Shown: positions 1-12,157, counted from the stretch's first letter. The stretch: DNA of 64,000 nt from Trematomus loennbergii (GCA_012861695.1 JAAOOA010000540.1:37501-101500), one strand, 5' to 3'. The notes: generated from the sequence alone by a model not told the origin. Translations and numbers: made by a program.

Positions 1-600
1 GCTGCTAAATAGTGCTCTCATATTAAACTATTATAACATGTAGCTGCTAAATAGTGCTCTCATATGAATCTATTATAACATGTAGCTGCTAAATAGTGCT
101 CTCATATTAAACTATTATAACATGTAGCTGCTAAATAGTGCTCTCATATTAAACTATTATAACATGTAGCTGCTAAATAGTGCTCTCATATTAAACTATT
201 ATAACATGTAGCTGCTAAATAGTGCTCTCATATTAAACTATTATAACATGTCGCTGCTAAATAGTGCTCTCATATTAAACTATTATAACCTGTAGCTGCT
301 AAATAGTGCTCTCATATTCAACTATTATAACATGTAGCTGCTAAATAGTGCTCTCACATTAAACTAGTATAACATGTAGCTGCTAAATAGTGCTCTCATA
401 TTAAACTATTATAACATGTAGCTGCTAAATAGTGCTCTCATATGAATCTATTATAACATGTAGCTGCTAAATAGTGCTCTCATATTAAACTATTATAACA
501 TGTAGCTGCTAAATAGTGCTCTCATATGAATCTATTATAACCTGTAGCTGCTAAATAGTGCTCTCATATTAAACTATTATAAACATGTAGCTGCTAAATA
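1..600. repeat. 42-bp minisatellite, truncated by the window edge
   Basis: About 14 head-to-tail copies of a 42-bp unit that begins AGCTGCTAAATAGTGCTCTC. Copies differ by single substitutions (for example TATTAAAC against TATGAATC), and one carries a one-base insertion near 580. The array was already running at base 1, so its true length is unknown. Its core is the reverse complement of the core of the 54-bp array at 1584-2851. No coding role is seen. Confidence 0.95.
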
Positions 601-1185
601 GTGCTCCCACATTACGTCCCCATGGGGGGTCACTTCCTGCCGGTGCAGCGTCACTTCCTGTCTGAGTTTCTAAGGGTCTTTCGGCTGCAGACCCTCCCTC
701 AGTCTGAGGATAAATCACACTTTTGATTCTGCGGCACAATGGTGGCTGGGTGGGGGGGAGGGGGGGGGTGCGTCAGTGTGAAGGGGGGGTGGGGGGGGTG
801 TCCATAATGTAAAATAGTTAAAAGCTTATTAAAGCGCTGAAAGGCCGAGTGATTTCCACTTTGTCTCGGGACACCCTGAGCTCATCCTTTCAAGTGATTG
901 TGAAGGAGGCAATTCAGAGCGGCTGAATGGAGACCCTCTTAAAGCCTCTATAAGCCCACAGGCAGGCGCATGCCCTTTAGCTCCATTACTGATTTACCCC
1001 CACATTCATCTGAAGCCTTCTGCTGCCATTGTGCTGTGTCGTCGTCCCCCCCCCCCCCCCCAAATCCAGCCTCTCTGCACCTGACAACCACAGACTGAGA
1101 CACACTGGACAACTCTGTGTTTCAGCTTCAGGACAGAAACCATCAGACTCACAGAGTTTCATCCCTCAGGAGGAGAGACTAAAGC
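601..1185. other. Non-repetitive spacer with a possible conserved non-coding block
   Basis: No gene or mobile element is recognised. G-runs lie at about 748-800 and a C-run at about 1045-1061. The block at about 805-1025 has high complexity and no open frame, and holds AT-rich homeodomain-like words (AAAATAGTTAAAAGCTTATT), which fits a cis-regulatory element. That reading is inference only; it would need alignment to other fish genomes. Confidence 0.3.
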
Positions 1186-1400
1186 ACATCCTGTACTCAA
1201 GTAGAAGTACACACATCCTGTACTCAAGTAGAAGTACACACATCCTGTACTCAAGTAGAAGTACACACATCCTGTACTCAAGTAGAAGTACAGATACTCG
1301 TGTTTAAAAATACTCTGGTAAAGTAGAAGTACTGACTAAACTTCTTTACTCAAGTAAAAGTAAAGAACTTTGAAATGCACTAAAGTAAAAAGTACCCATA
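1186..1400. repeat. AAGTA-type repeat with a 27-bp tandem core
   Basis: Four near-identical 27-bp copies containing CCTGTACTCAAGTAGAAGTA occupy about 1186-1294 and run into a diverged AAGTA/TACTT-rich tail to 1400. The same motif family forms the 31-bp array at 26610-27098 and scattered tails near 9240-9470 and 14347-14480, so it is a dispersed fish repeat that expands locally. Bases 1401-1583 show nothing recognisable. Confidence 0.75.
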
Positions 1401-1583
1401 ACTAGCAGCGTTTTAAAGAGTACCTGACCTCCCTTTATATTAATAGAACAATAATGTCATTGTTAGCTAATGAATGTTTCCATGCTGAACAACAGCAACA
1501 TGACAACGTTTTCATTGGTCCCTCTTCTTTAGAGAAGACCAGGAAATGATGGATACACGGATCGTGTTCAAATCATCAGCATC

Positions 1584-2851
1584 AGGTGTGACTCACACAT
1601 GGTGGGGTTTAACATGAGAGCAGTATTTAGCAGCTACAGGTGTGACTCACACATGGTGGGGTTTAACATGAGAGCAGTATTTAGCAGCTACAGGTGTGAC
1701 TCAGACATGGTGGGGTTAATATGAGAGCAGTATTTAGCAGCTACAGGTGTGACTCACACATGGTGGGGTTTAACATGAGAGCAGTATTTAGCAGCTACAG
1801 GTGTGACTCACACATGGTGGGGTTTAACATGAGAGCAGTATTTAGCAGCTACAGGTGTGACTCAGACATGGTGGGGGTTAATATGAGAGCAGTATTTAGC
1901 AGCTACAGGTGTGACTCACACATGGTGGGGTTTAACATGAGAGCAGTATTTAGCAGCTACAGGTGTGACTCACACATGGTGGGGTTTAACATGAGAGCAT
2001 TATTTAGCAGCTACAGGTGTGACTCAGACATGGTGGGGGTTAACATGAGAGCAGTATTTAGCAGCTACAGGTGTGACTCAGACATGGTGGGGTTTAACAT
2101 GAGAGCATTATTTAGCAGCTACAGGTGTGACTCAGACATGGTGGGGGTTAATATGAGAGCAGTATTTAGCAGCTACAGGTGTGACTCACACGTGGTGGGT
2201 TTAACATGAGAGCAGTATTTAGCAGCTACAGGTGTGACTCACACATGGTGGGGGTTAACATGAGAGCATTATTTAGCAGCTACAGGTGTGACTCAGACAT
2301 GGTGGGGTTTAACATGAGAGCATTATTTAGCAGGTGACTCAGACATGGTGGGGTTTAACATGAGAGCATTATTTAGCAGCTACAGGTGTGACTCACACAT
2401 GGTGGGGTTTAACATGAGAGCATTATTTAGCAGCTACAGGTGTGACTCACACGTGGTGGGGTTTAACATGAGAGCAGTATTTAGCAGCTACAGGTGTGAC
2501 TCACACATGGTGGGGTTTAACATGAGAGCATTATTTAGCAGCTACAGGTGTGACTCACACATGGTGGGGGTTAATATGAGAGCAGTATTTAGCAGCTACA
2601 GGTGTGACTCACACATGGTGGGGTTTAACATGAGAGCAGTATTTAGCAGCTACAGGTGTGACTCACACATGGTGGGGGTTAATATGAGAGCAGTATTTAG
2701 CAGCTACAGGTGTGACTCACACATGGTGGGGTTTAACATGAGAGCAATTTAGCAGCTACAGGTGTGACTCAGACATGGTGGGGTTTAACATGAGAGCATT
2801 ATTTAGCAGCTACAGGTGTGACTCAGACATGGTGGGGTTTAACATGATTAT
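1584..2851. repeat. 54-bp minisatellite
   Basis: About 23 copies of a 54-bp unit (AGGTGTGACTCACACATGG, then GTTTAACATGAGAGCAG and TATTTAGCAGCTAC). Variants CACACATGG/CAGACATGG and GTTTAACATG/GTTAATATG alternate, and a deletion lies near 2330. Because 54 is a multiple of three, a long frame stays open across the array; that is a by-product of the period and not evidence of a protein. The 31-bp core matches the reverse complement of the 1-600 array. Confidence 0.95.
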
Positions 2852-3150
2852 TATTATACATATTTAATATAATACTTTTGTACTTACATATTTAAATATC
2901 GATTTTGACTTGTAGTGTTTTTATTATAATAATACTACATTTTATTTATATAGGCACCTTGTCGCCGTACAACGTTCACAAAACACAACAACAGACCAAT
3001 CAATCAATCAATCGATCAATAAAAAGCAGAACAGCAGAGGGCGTGTTCTGTGTTTTAAGCTCCATAAATATAGGAACATTATGACTTCCAAACCTGGATT
3101 TAATATATATTTTGATAATGAGAGTCTAAGGGGGGGGGGGGGGGGGGGTT
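2852..3150. other. AT-rich spacer, (AATC)n run and poly-G tract
   Basis: AT-rich sequence with no gene. TTTATTTATATAGGCACC followed by an (AATC)n run near 2995-3020 resembles the 3' tail of an L2-like retroposon in reverse, but too little is left to assign it. A run of about 20 G residues lies at 3130-3150. Confidence 0.35.
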
Positions 3151-3267
3151 CACTGATTAAAAAACTTTTGTTGTGAAGGTCAAGAAAAAAGTGTGTGTGT
3201 GTAGGAGGGGGCGTCGTGTGTGTGTGGCTGTATGGGGATCAGGATTTAGGAGTTAGGGTGAGGGGTG

Positions 3268-3280
3268 AGTGTGTGTGTGT

Positions 3281-3321
<41 letters not shown>

Positions 3322-3391
3322 TGTGTGTGTGTGGTGTGTGTGTGTGTGTGTGTGGTGTGTGTGTGTGGGTGTGTGTGTGTGTGTGTGTGTG
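3268..3391. repeat. (GT)n microsatellite
   Basis: Imperfect (GT)n with several GG interruptions. The flanking 3392-3723 is non-repetitive and shows no recognisable gene. Confidence 0.95.
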
Positions 3392-3723
3392 AGGATTACC
3401 CCCTCTCTGACCTCTTGTCGTGTCTCGTGCACTCTGTTAGTGCACGAGAGGACCCTCTGAAGTCACATTTTAATCTTCACTTTTTCTGTTTAGTTTTTTC
3501 ACCGGAAAGGTCTCATTCAATGTCTTTATCAGGTTTCATAAACAACAAATACAGATCACAACAACCCAACAACAACACACACACACATGAGAGGAAGCAG
3601 CCACACACACTTTAACTGATATATAAACACGTCATCTTTATTGTGCAGAGTGTGTGAGGAACTCCTGCAGCTTCACACTTTTATTTTGAAAAGCTCTTTG
3701 TTTGTCTTCAGTGTCTGAACAGT

Positions 3724-3754
3724 TCACACACACACACACAACACACACACACAC

Positions 3755-3819
<65 letters not shown>
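3724..3819. repeat. (CA)n microsatellite
   Basis: Near-perfect (CA)n of about 48 repeats with two single-base interruptions. Nothing recognisable is seen in 3820-3989. Confidence 0.95.
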
Positions 3820-3823
<4 letters not shown>

Positions 3824-3988
3824 TTTACTTGTGTACATGTTTCTGTAGATGCTTGATAGATATATATGTGTTGTGTATTGTTTAAGTTTACTTAAAGTAG
3901 ATCTGATCTGAGAAATATTTCATCAGCGAGACGTGAACACACACATTTCATCACAGAGAGCTGCAGCTGAAACGCTGTTCATGCATGA

Positions 3989-4029
3989 GCACACACACAC
4001 ACACACAACACACACACACACACACACAC

Positions 4030-4121
<92 letters not shown>
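3989..4121. repeat. (CA)n microsatellite
   Basis: Imperfect (CA)n of about 65 repeats with single-base interruptions. Confidence 0.95.
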
Positions 4122-4123
<2 letters not shown>

Positions 4124-4129
4124 CTCTCT

Positions 4130-4262
4130 TTGTGCAGGATCTGGTTCAGCCTCTCCTCCTGAGTGCAGCGTGCAGCAGTGAAAAAGCCATAAAAGAATAT
4201 TTTCTCTGCCCCCCCCGCCTCCCTCGCTGCAGCACAAACACATGCAAATGGAGGAGGGTCTG

Positions 4263-4332
<70 letters not shown>

Positions 4333-4511
4333 GGTGTGTGTGTGTGTGTGTGTGTGGGGGGGGGGTGAGGAGGATGAGGGGAGGTGGACCCCCGTCTGAG
4401 AGCCACTCTCAATGGTTTCTAAAGGAGAGTCTAATTAATCTAAGTACAGCAGAGGGCCTCTGAGGGGAGGGGAGAAAGAGAGGGGATCAGACCTCACCCT
4501 CTGCCCGCCTC
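4130..4511. other. Possible conserved non-coding block split by a (TG)n tract
   Basis: Two high-complexity stretches (about 4130-4260 and 4370-4511) flank an interrupted (TG)n run at 4260-4357 and a short G-run. They hold an octamer ATGCAAAT near 4232 and an AT-rich TCTAATTAATCTAAG near 4430, words common in developmental enhancers. There is no open frame of note. Conservation is a guess. Confidence 0.3.
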
Positions 4512-4532
4512 ACACACACACACACACACACG

Positions 4533-4581
<49 letters not shown>
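4511..4581. repeat. (CA)n microsatellite
   Basis: (CA)n with two CG substitutions. The following 4582-4755 is unremarkable. Confidence 0.95.
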
Positions 4582-4585
<4 letters not shown>

Positions 4586-5214
4586 TAAGGGTCACTTTTC
4601 AGATGAACGAGTCGTTAGAAAACTCTGAATGTGTTTTTCTGAATGAAATATCACAGATTAGAGGAACAACATTGATGTCATTTATATAATAATATACAGA
4701 GGTAGGAGTAAGTATTACTCCAGCAAATACTTATTTTGACATACTTGTACTTTACTTAAAGTGGACCTATCATGCTATATTTAAATGATATATCGTAGGG
4801 CCATCCCAGCTAGAAATTCTTTGTTCTAAAAACATTCTGAGAATGTTACATTCATTGTTCTAGGAATGTTTTCAGCGGGAAGTTTTTTTTGGTTCCCAGA
4901 ACGTTCTTCTGAAAGGTAGGATAACGTCTCTAAAAACATTCTTAAAATGTTTTTGATAACATTGTTAGAACATTATGCCCTACTGTTCTTAAAACGTTTT
5001 CAGCTGCAAGTTAGATTTTTTATGTTGCCAGAATGTTATTATTTTAGAGAAGGATAACATGCTTTATGTTTAAAACATTATGCAAATGTTCTGTGGTAAC
5101 AATTTACAAATTTTTTACTAACAAAACATAAATTGTTCAACTCAAAATTCCTGGGTAACTGGACTGACCACTGTAACTATTGGAATTTGACTATTAACAC
5201 ATGTAAAAGGATGA

Positions 5215-5660
5215 CTCGGAATCAGCTGGTGAAAGTAACATTTGTTTATTAGAAAAGGGGAGCTGGGAGTGGAGGTTGGTTATGGCAGCAGTGGGAAACA
5301 GTTGTTCCAGGGTGGAGAGGCCTGGCTGGTCTTGGGAGTGTGGAAGGCCTTGGATTCCTCCTGGGAGAGACACAAAAATGAGTGTGAGGCAAAAGCAGGC
5401 AAAGTTGTCAAAGAATATGCTGGCAAAAAGCTAGAGCGGCACGCAACAAACCGTTCACGGCAACAATCCGGCAGGGAATGAGTGCAGGCTGCAGGCTTTC
5501 ATAGTGTGGCTGATGAGCAGGTTGCAGGTGTGGTTGATTGGAGATTGCTCCCAGCCGTGTCGAGCAGACCAGCAGGCAGGTGGGGGAGAGAGAGACACAC
5601 AGTAGAAACAAACACATACAAACACTAACAGGGGTTTAAGGGACGGGCAGTGATAGTCGG
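5215..5660. repeat. Unassigned segment inside the AT-target element
   Basis: This segment lies between two inverted arms of the AT-target element and lacks their AACATTCT pattern. It is richer in GC and resembles the sequence of dispersed fish repeats, but I cannot name the family or fix its borders. An 80-codon open frame crosses it; I see no known domain and do not regard it as a gene. Confidence 0.35.
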
Positions 5661-6407
5661 TCCGTTCTTCTATGTCTGTCTTTGGTTTTCTAAGTGTTAT
5701 TCGATCCATATGACAATAGAGATATGTGCATAAACAACAAAAACACTTGGGGTATAATGTTCGAACAATGTTATCACCAAACATTTTAAGAATGTTTTTA
5801 GAGAACGTTATCCTACCTTTCAGAAGTACATTCTAGGAACCAAAATAAAACTTCTCGATGAAACCATTCCTAGAACAATGAATGGTAACATTCTCAGAAT
5901 GTTTTTAGAACCAACAATGTCTAGCTGGGAACTCAGACATGCCTACGCAAACATGCAATATCATGAATTACATGCTTTTTTTAAAAGGAAAATGTGGTGA
6001 CATCAGATTTTTTTTAAACATCCTTTTCAAACAAATGCAACAAGTTTGTATTTTAAAGCGCACTACAAATAAATCTGACGTTGACCATGACCGTGTTAAT
6101 ATTTCGCATCACAGGAACGTTTTATAAAAAAAGAATAACCTCCTGAAAACATTATCCAAATGTTGCTTTCAAAATGTTCTTCTTTGGTTATCATGTAACA
6201 TTGAGGGAATGTTTTATAAAGAACATCTTTAATGTGTTACCCAACAACGTCCAAAACACATCCTTAGAATGTTGCAGGCAAAACGTTCCACCTTTGTTAA
6301 CATATCACATTAAAGGAACATTTTATAAAACACTTTCTGTCATCTCAGGCCTCAATAACATCCTCAAAACATCCTCTGAATGTTGCAGTTAAAACCGTTA
6401 TGTCTTA

Positions 6408-7078
6408 CCCCTAGATTCCACCGGGTCCGTCTGCGCCGCGTTGCGGTTTTGGTCCGGCCTACTCCGGCGTCATACCCTACCAGGCGCGTTTCAGAAGCAT
6501 TTCAGAAGCGGAGCGTCTTGCCTGCCTGCTCGCAGTTTTGTTGATTTGGGCATATTTCCTGGACAGGCTACTTTGTACAGACAAAGTTAATAATAACTGT
6601 AATATTCCAGTTATAACGACATGAATCAAAGATGTGTTGCTGTATTTTAGTGGTAAAAAAATGCATTCATCATCATAATTATTCTATGTATATAATTTAC
6701 ACAGTGCCTGTAAACCGGAGGAGAACGCTGGCATTTCTCCTCCTACTTGAAAGACTACGGAGGGAAGGTCTGCAAAATTAGTTTGTGTGTGTGTATATAT
6801 CTATATATATATGCTATATATGCTCTGAAGGTTCCACTTCCTGCCTGCCCGACCTTACGTTACGGCTGCGCCGCGACAAAAATAGGATTCGATCCTAATT
6901 TTAGAGGAGCCCTGCGCCGAGCCGCTTCTGGGACGCTTCTGAGCCGTAACGCGCCGCGTGTGGTGGAATATCACCCATTGACTAGAGTGGCCGCGATCGC
7001 CGCGATCGCCGTGAGCACCGCGGCGCAGACGTAACGCGCCCGTAACGCGCTGCAGATGGACCCGGTGGAATCTAGGGG
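6408..7078. mobile_element. PIF/Harbinger-type MITE, copy 1 (671 bp)
   Basis: Ends are CCCCTAGATTCCACCGGGTC and its near-perfect inverse, flanked by TTA at 6405-6407 and 7079-7081. The other copy of the host repeat reads GTCTTAGTTAACC at 8176-8188, which is the empty site, so a 3-bp TTA duplication is directly shown. TTA targets are typical of PIF/Harbinger. There is no transposase; the GC-rich subterminal regions repeat GTAACGCG-like words. The copy at 41374-44092 lies in the opposite orientation. Confidence 0.9.
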
Positions 7079-9237
7079 TTAGTTAACCTTAAACCTTATA
7101 GGAACATTATTTGAAAAAATAAAAATCCTAAAAAGGTTCTTTGAACATCAGATTAAAACGTTTCTTTAAAACCTTATTAGAACCTGTAGGTAATGTTAGC
7201 CAAAGTTGTGAGAACGTTCCCCGCTAGCTAGCATGTCTGTCGGTCTCAAATCTAAAGGGTGCAATAACGATTTTTATCCAATATGCATAAACAGCGGACA
7301 CTGTTTATACGCAGCCCTCACAAACACACACGGCCAGATAGCTTATCTAACAGTTAGAACCTACATACGAGACACAACCTTTATAGTCAGAAAAAAGTGT
7401 GATTATTTTCGGATATTTTACACATATGATATTATGAATACTGGGGCCTACATACCTTAGTGTGATTATAAGTGCATGTGAGTGAATATTGGCATGCATA
7501 ATTCGTTTTTATACGTCCTATTCATTGTCTCAATGCGCTCATACATCTTAAGAAAGTTATCACCAAAAATGTTAAGAATGTTTTTAAAGAACGTTATCCT
7601 ACCTTTCAGAAGAACATTCTGGGAACCAAAATAAAACGTCCCGCTGAAAACATTCCTAGAACAACGAATGGTAACAAACATTTCTAGCTGGGAACTCATA
7701 CATGCCACCGCAAACATGCAATATCTGCTTACAGCTTATCATGAATTACGTGCTTGTTTGTTTTTTTCAAAAGGAAAATATGGTGACATCAGATTTTTTT
7801 TAAAACATTTTTTCATACAAATGCAACAAGTTTGTTTTTTAAAGCGCTCTAGTAATAAATCTGACCATGACCGTGTTAATATTTGCCATCACAGGAACGT
7901 TTTATAAAAAAAAGAATAACCTCCTGAAAACATTATCCAAATGTTGCTTTCAAAATGTTCTTATTTGGTTATCATGTAACATTGAGGGAACGTTTTATAA
8001 AGAACATCTTTACCCCAACAATGTCCAAAACACATCCTTAGAATGTTGCAGGCAAAACGTTCCACCTTTGTTATCATGTAACATTAAAGGAACGTTTTAT
8101 AAAAAAACTTTCTGTCATCTCAGGCCTTAATAACATCCTCAAAACATCCTCTGAATGTTGAGTTAAAACGTTATGTCTTAGTTAACCTTAAACCTTATAG
8201 GAACATTATTTGAAAAAATAAACATCCTAAAAAGGTTCTTTGAACATCAGATGAAAAACCTTATTAGAACCAATAGGTAACGTTAGCCAAAGTTGTGAGA
8301 ACGTTCCCCGCTAGCTGGGATACCTATATAAGGTATATTTATACGTTTCTGTTTTCAAAATACCAAACAGATCATGCATTTTAGCCATGCCTCATTTCAC
8401 TCTATGTGCTGTTTGCTGTCTACGGGCTGATCTCTGTGAGCTGCAGCTGACCACGCCCCCCTGCAGGGAGGGGAGCGAGCTCTGATGAAGTCAAGAGGGG
8501 GAGAAAAAGAGATCTGTCCTCCGTGTTTTATTATATAGAGTCGTTATTAATTTGTTTTAAAGCTCAATAAATAACAAAGAAGACCTTTGACCGGCACTTT
8601 TCTAATTTTGTCCGGAAGATTTAAACTTTAACGGACATTGACCGGCGAAAGAAACTAACTGAAACTCTGCCGCACGGTCCCCTCGTTCCTTGGAAGAGGC
8701 GGAGAGGTGGGTGTTTGTCATCTGCTGGTGGACTAACCGGAGATAATTACAGTGCTTGCCTCGACGGGGAGGGATTGCATTGAATTAAAGCAGCGGGAGC
8801 AACGCTTGCCTCGGGGAGGGAGAAAAAAGCCACAGCGGAGAATAAACAGAAGGGTAACCATGGTAACATGGCGCGGGAAGTCTTCTTCGCTGCTTTTGTG
8901 GCAGACTACAGCGCCACTTACAGGCCTGGCATATGTACTACAGCGTCTCCAGCGCTTTCGAGCGGCAATGGCCGGCCGTGGCCCAACCCCACATTCCCCT
9001 GATAGGTGGAGAGTTGGCCCAATAGCCGTAGCGCCACTTCTGACGTCATTGAAGTGTTCAAATCTGGATCAGTTTTTATCAGATCCGTTGCAGCCCCTTT
9101 TTTAGAGATTTGGGTATGGAGGAAAATAGAGAGGGTTGTGTTTTCTGACACTTGGTGAGTTCCCTGGAACACCGGGGACACATATTCATGTATAAAAGAC
9201 GTACAAAAGTGCATTTTGCATGATAGGTCCCCTTTAA

Positions 9238-9690
<453 letters not shown>

Positions 9691-9779
9691 TTGAGGGCAG
9701 GTGTAGCAGGAAACACATCCATCACTTCCTGTCGCTCTCTGAGCTCGCTTTCTATTACACACAGATAAAGTCTGCAGCT

Positions 9780-9841
9780 GTGTGTGTGTGTGTGTGTGTG
9801 GTGTGTGTGTGTGGTGTGTGGTGTGTGTGTGTGTGTGTGTG
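9780..9841. repeat. (TG)n microsatellite
   Basis: (TG)n with three GG interruptions, abutting the 3' end of the SINE that follows. Confidence 0.95.
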
Positions 9842-9968
9842 TCAGATTTGTTCCTGTCACGCATTGGGTGAAGTGTCTTGCCAGGGACACAACGACATGC
9901 TCACTGCAGTGGGGTTTGAACCTGTGACCCCCTGATCACCTACGGACAACCCACTGCGCCACACGCGT
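9842..9968 (-). mobile_element. tRNA-derived SINE
   Basis: Read on the minus strand, a tRNA-like head has an A box TGGCGCAGTGG (9951-9961) and a perfect B box GGTTCAAACC (9913-9922), about 28 bp apart as in Pol III promoters. The body then reads GTGTCCCTGGCAAGACACTT, a block I associate with common fish retroposons. It is about 125 bp and ends beside a (TG)n tract. The family name is not assigned. Confidence 0.7.
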
Positions 9969-10106
9969 GTTATTTATTAACAGGATTATTTAGATTTTTG
10001 TTTTGAATATTCTGATCTTTTCCCCCAAAATACTTGTGTTCTGTTCGTTTTGTTCTCAAAATAATAAAATGGAAGTTTCTCAGAATATAACCTATTATTT
10101 AAAATC

Positions 10107-10655
10107 CTCTTCTTCATGTCTCTTCTTCATCAACATGTGTCCCCTCTTCTTCATGTCTTCTACATCAACATGTGTCCCTCTTCTTTCATGTCTCTTCTAC
10201 ATCAACATGTGTCCCCTCTTCTTCATGTCTCTTCTACATCAACATGTGTCCCTCTTCTTCATGTCTCTTCTTCATCAACATGTGTCCCTCTTCCTCATGT
10301 CTCTTCTACATCAACATGTGTCCCCTCTTCTTCATGTCTCTTCTTCATCAACATGTGCCCTCTTCTTCATGTCTCTTCTACATCAACATGTGTCCCCTCT
10401 TCTTCATGTCTCTTCTACATCAACATGTGTCCCCTCTTCTTCATGTCTCTTCTACATCAACATGTGTCCCCTCTTCTTCATGTCTCTTCTACATCAGCAT
10501 GTGTCCCTCTTCTTCATGTCTCTTCTACATCAACATGTGTCCCCTTCTTCATGTCTCTTCTTCATCAACATGTGTCCCCTCTTCTTCATGTCTCTTCTTC
10601 ATCAACATGTGTCCCCTCTTCTTCATGTCTCTTCTTCATCAACATGTGTCCCCTC
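10107..10655. repeat. 36-38-bp pyrimidine-rich minisatellite
   Basis: About 15 copies of a unit with CTTCATGTCTCTTCTACATC then AACATGTGTCCCC. Length varies through the C-run and the TCTTCT slip. All three plus-strand frames stay partly open, giving leucine/serine-rich translations that should not be taken as proteins. Confidence 0.95.
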
Positions 10656-11589
10656 TGTGGAAAGAGACTCTGAAAGTTTCAGGAACAAAGATTCTCTCTT
10701 TTTGATCCATTTCTATAAAAACCTGTGTGAAAATGAACTGATCAGATTTTGGCCACTTGATGATGTCATAACGATGTTTTGTCTTGTGTAACCATTAGCC
10801 AATCAGCAACCAAGGTAACCCCCACCCCCCCCCCTTATCACCTGAATCTCCTCCTAGAGAACATTAAGTTCTTTTTAACCAAATCTCTCTCAGAGGGGCG
10901 TGGGGAGGGGCTCCTTATTTTCATCTAAAGTAACAGACAGAGAATCAGCACTTTTGAAACAGGGCTGAAACAGAGGGGATTATGGGTAATGCTGCAATGA
11001 TCTGTTTGGTGTTTCAGCCAATCAGAGACAGGCTCTGGATATATCTGAGACCTGTGATATATTGATGAAGAGGAGGATGATAGGGACCTTTAAAATACTG
11101 AAAATTGTACAACTTTTTTCGAAACATAAAAACTTCTTCCCAACATTTTTATTATTTTCTGAAGATGTCATATCTCTTTCTGGAAATATGAAGACGTATC
11201 TTTTGTCCTCATATTCTCTCGTACTGAAGTTTTGTTCTGAAACGCTGCGGCTGCACACTGCCTCTCTTCTTCTTCTGTGGTATGAAGAGCAGCTTCAAAG
11301 AGGCCTGGAGGTCGGGGGGGAGAATAGACGCAGTGTGCTGGAGACGCTGAAAATTACAGAGGTCGCCTGTGGACATCAAACGCACCACGACCAAAGACTC
11401 ACCTCAACGACCCCCCCGACCCCCCCAGGGATCTACGGTCAAAATATGGCTCGTCCAATCAGTGTAGCTCTACACGACGTGATGTGTAAATAGATATCAA
11501 TAATGATTTAATACATACATAAATAATAAAAACAATAAAAACATTAAAAAGTAATAACATTTGTGATTGAAAAAATATATAAATGATAT
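10656..11589. other. Non-coding spacer with a MITE-like relic
   Basis: No gene is recognised. The part at about 10955-11095 (AGGGCTGAAACAGAGGGGAT ... ATAGGGACCTTTAA) resembles 38755-38890 and ends like the TTAA MITEs (AGGGACC next to TTTAA), so it is probably a decayed TTAA-type element end. The remainder, about 11100-11500, is unassigned, with a C-run at 11405-11426. Confidence 0.4.
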
Positions 11590-11722
11590 AATAAATAAAA
11601 TAAATAAAATAAATAAAATAAATAAAATAAATAAAATAAAATAAATAAAATAAATAAAATAAATAAAATAAATAAAATAAATAAAATAAAATATATTAAA
11701 TATATTAAATATATTAAATGAA
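11590..11722. repeat. AAATA/AAAT-type microsatellite
   Basis: (ATAAAATAAATA)-like AT-only array ending in ATATTAAAT triplicates. Confidence 0.9.
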
Positions 11723-12010
11723 TAAATAGAGTTGGTCCACGGTGAATTCCTATTGAATTATAAAGTAACATTTATTCTCTCTGGAGGACCTTCAGACAGA
11801 TGGAGATTATTGTTCCTGCTGAGGGTCGTCTGACAGTAAACTGCAGACCCCCCCTCTGACTGCTGGGCTCTATAGCAGCAGACCCCCCCCCCCCCCCAGG
11901 GGTCAGAGGTCGTCCTGCTCTGACCTCCAGATACTGTCGGAGGATCTGATTTCTTCAGTTCCTGCAGCAGCTGCACCGCTCTGTATTGTGTGGACGTGCC
12001 GTAAAGAGTG

Positions 12011-12157
12011 ACGCACACAGCTAGAGACCAGGGGACACTAAAGAGTGACGCACACATCTGGGAGACCAGGTGACACTAAAGAGTGACACTCTTTAATGTC
12101 ACCTGGTCTCCCAGCTGTGTGCGTCACTCTTTAGTGTCCCCTGGTCTCCTGCTGTGT
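12011..12157. repeat. Near-perfect palindrome with arms of about 73 bp
   Basis: The left arm (12011-12085) and right arm (12085-12157) are inverted copies centred on GAGTGACACTC, with virtually no spacer. Each arm itself holds two diverged copies of a unit with AGAGTGACGCACACA and GAGACCAGG. This could extrude as a cruciform. No mobile-element hallmark is seen at the ends. The upstream 11723-12010 is non-repetitive apart from two C-runs. Confidence 0.85.

Larger units (their letters stand above)
4805..8319. mobile_element. AT-target inverted-repeat element nested in the TTAA MITE
   Basis: It begins CCCAGCTAG and ends CTAGCTGGG, with AT duplicated at 4803-4804 and 8320-8321; the paralogous empty site at 13856-14342 confirms both borders. 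Internally it is built of diverged GAACGTTC/AACATTCT-rich arms. The arm at 4805-5110 recurs inverted at about 5745-5930 and 7550-7690. A unit of about 0.5 kb at 5935-6407 (plus its tail at 7082-7222) recurs directly at 7690-8319. No transposase is seen. A 2-bp AT target is unusual; ISL2EU is one superfamily to test. Confidence 0.8.
4760..9233. mobile_element. TTAA-flanked MITE, copy 1, split by nested insertions
   Basis: The left end AGTGGACCTATCATGC and the right end GCATGATAGGTCCCCT are 16-bp terminal inverted repeats, flanked by TTAA at 4756-4759 and 9234-9237. TTAA targets are typical of piggyBac and Kolobok; the superfamily is not settled here and no transposase is present. The uninterrupted sister at 13856-14342 is 487 bp, so about 4.0 kb of this copy is later insertion and internal difference. 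The junctions read CCAT|CCCAGCTAG and CTAGCTGGG|ATACC, against CCATACC in the sister copy. Confidence 0.88.

Noticed and set aside
1721..2752. Open frames of 162 and 135 codons with an 18-residue repeat
   Set aside because: They arise only because the 54-bp minisatellite period is a multiple of three; there is no start context, splice site or conservation signal.
5242..5784. Open frames of 79-109 codons on both strands
   Set aside because: They overlap each other inside a dispersed repeat segment and show no domain.
10003..10791. 262-codon Leu/Ser/His-rich frame
   Set aside because: It is the translation of the 36-38-bp minisatellite and shifts frame at each C-run; the other two frames are equally open.
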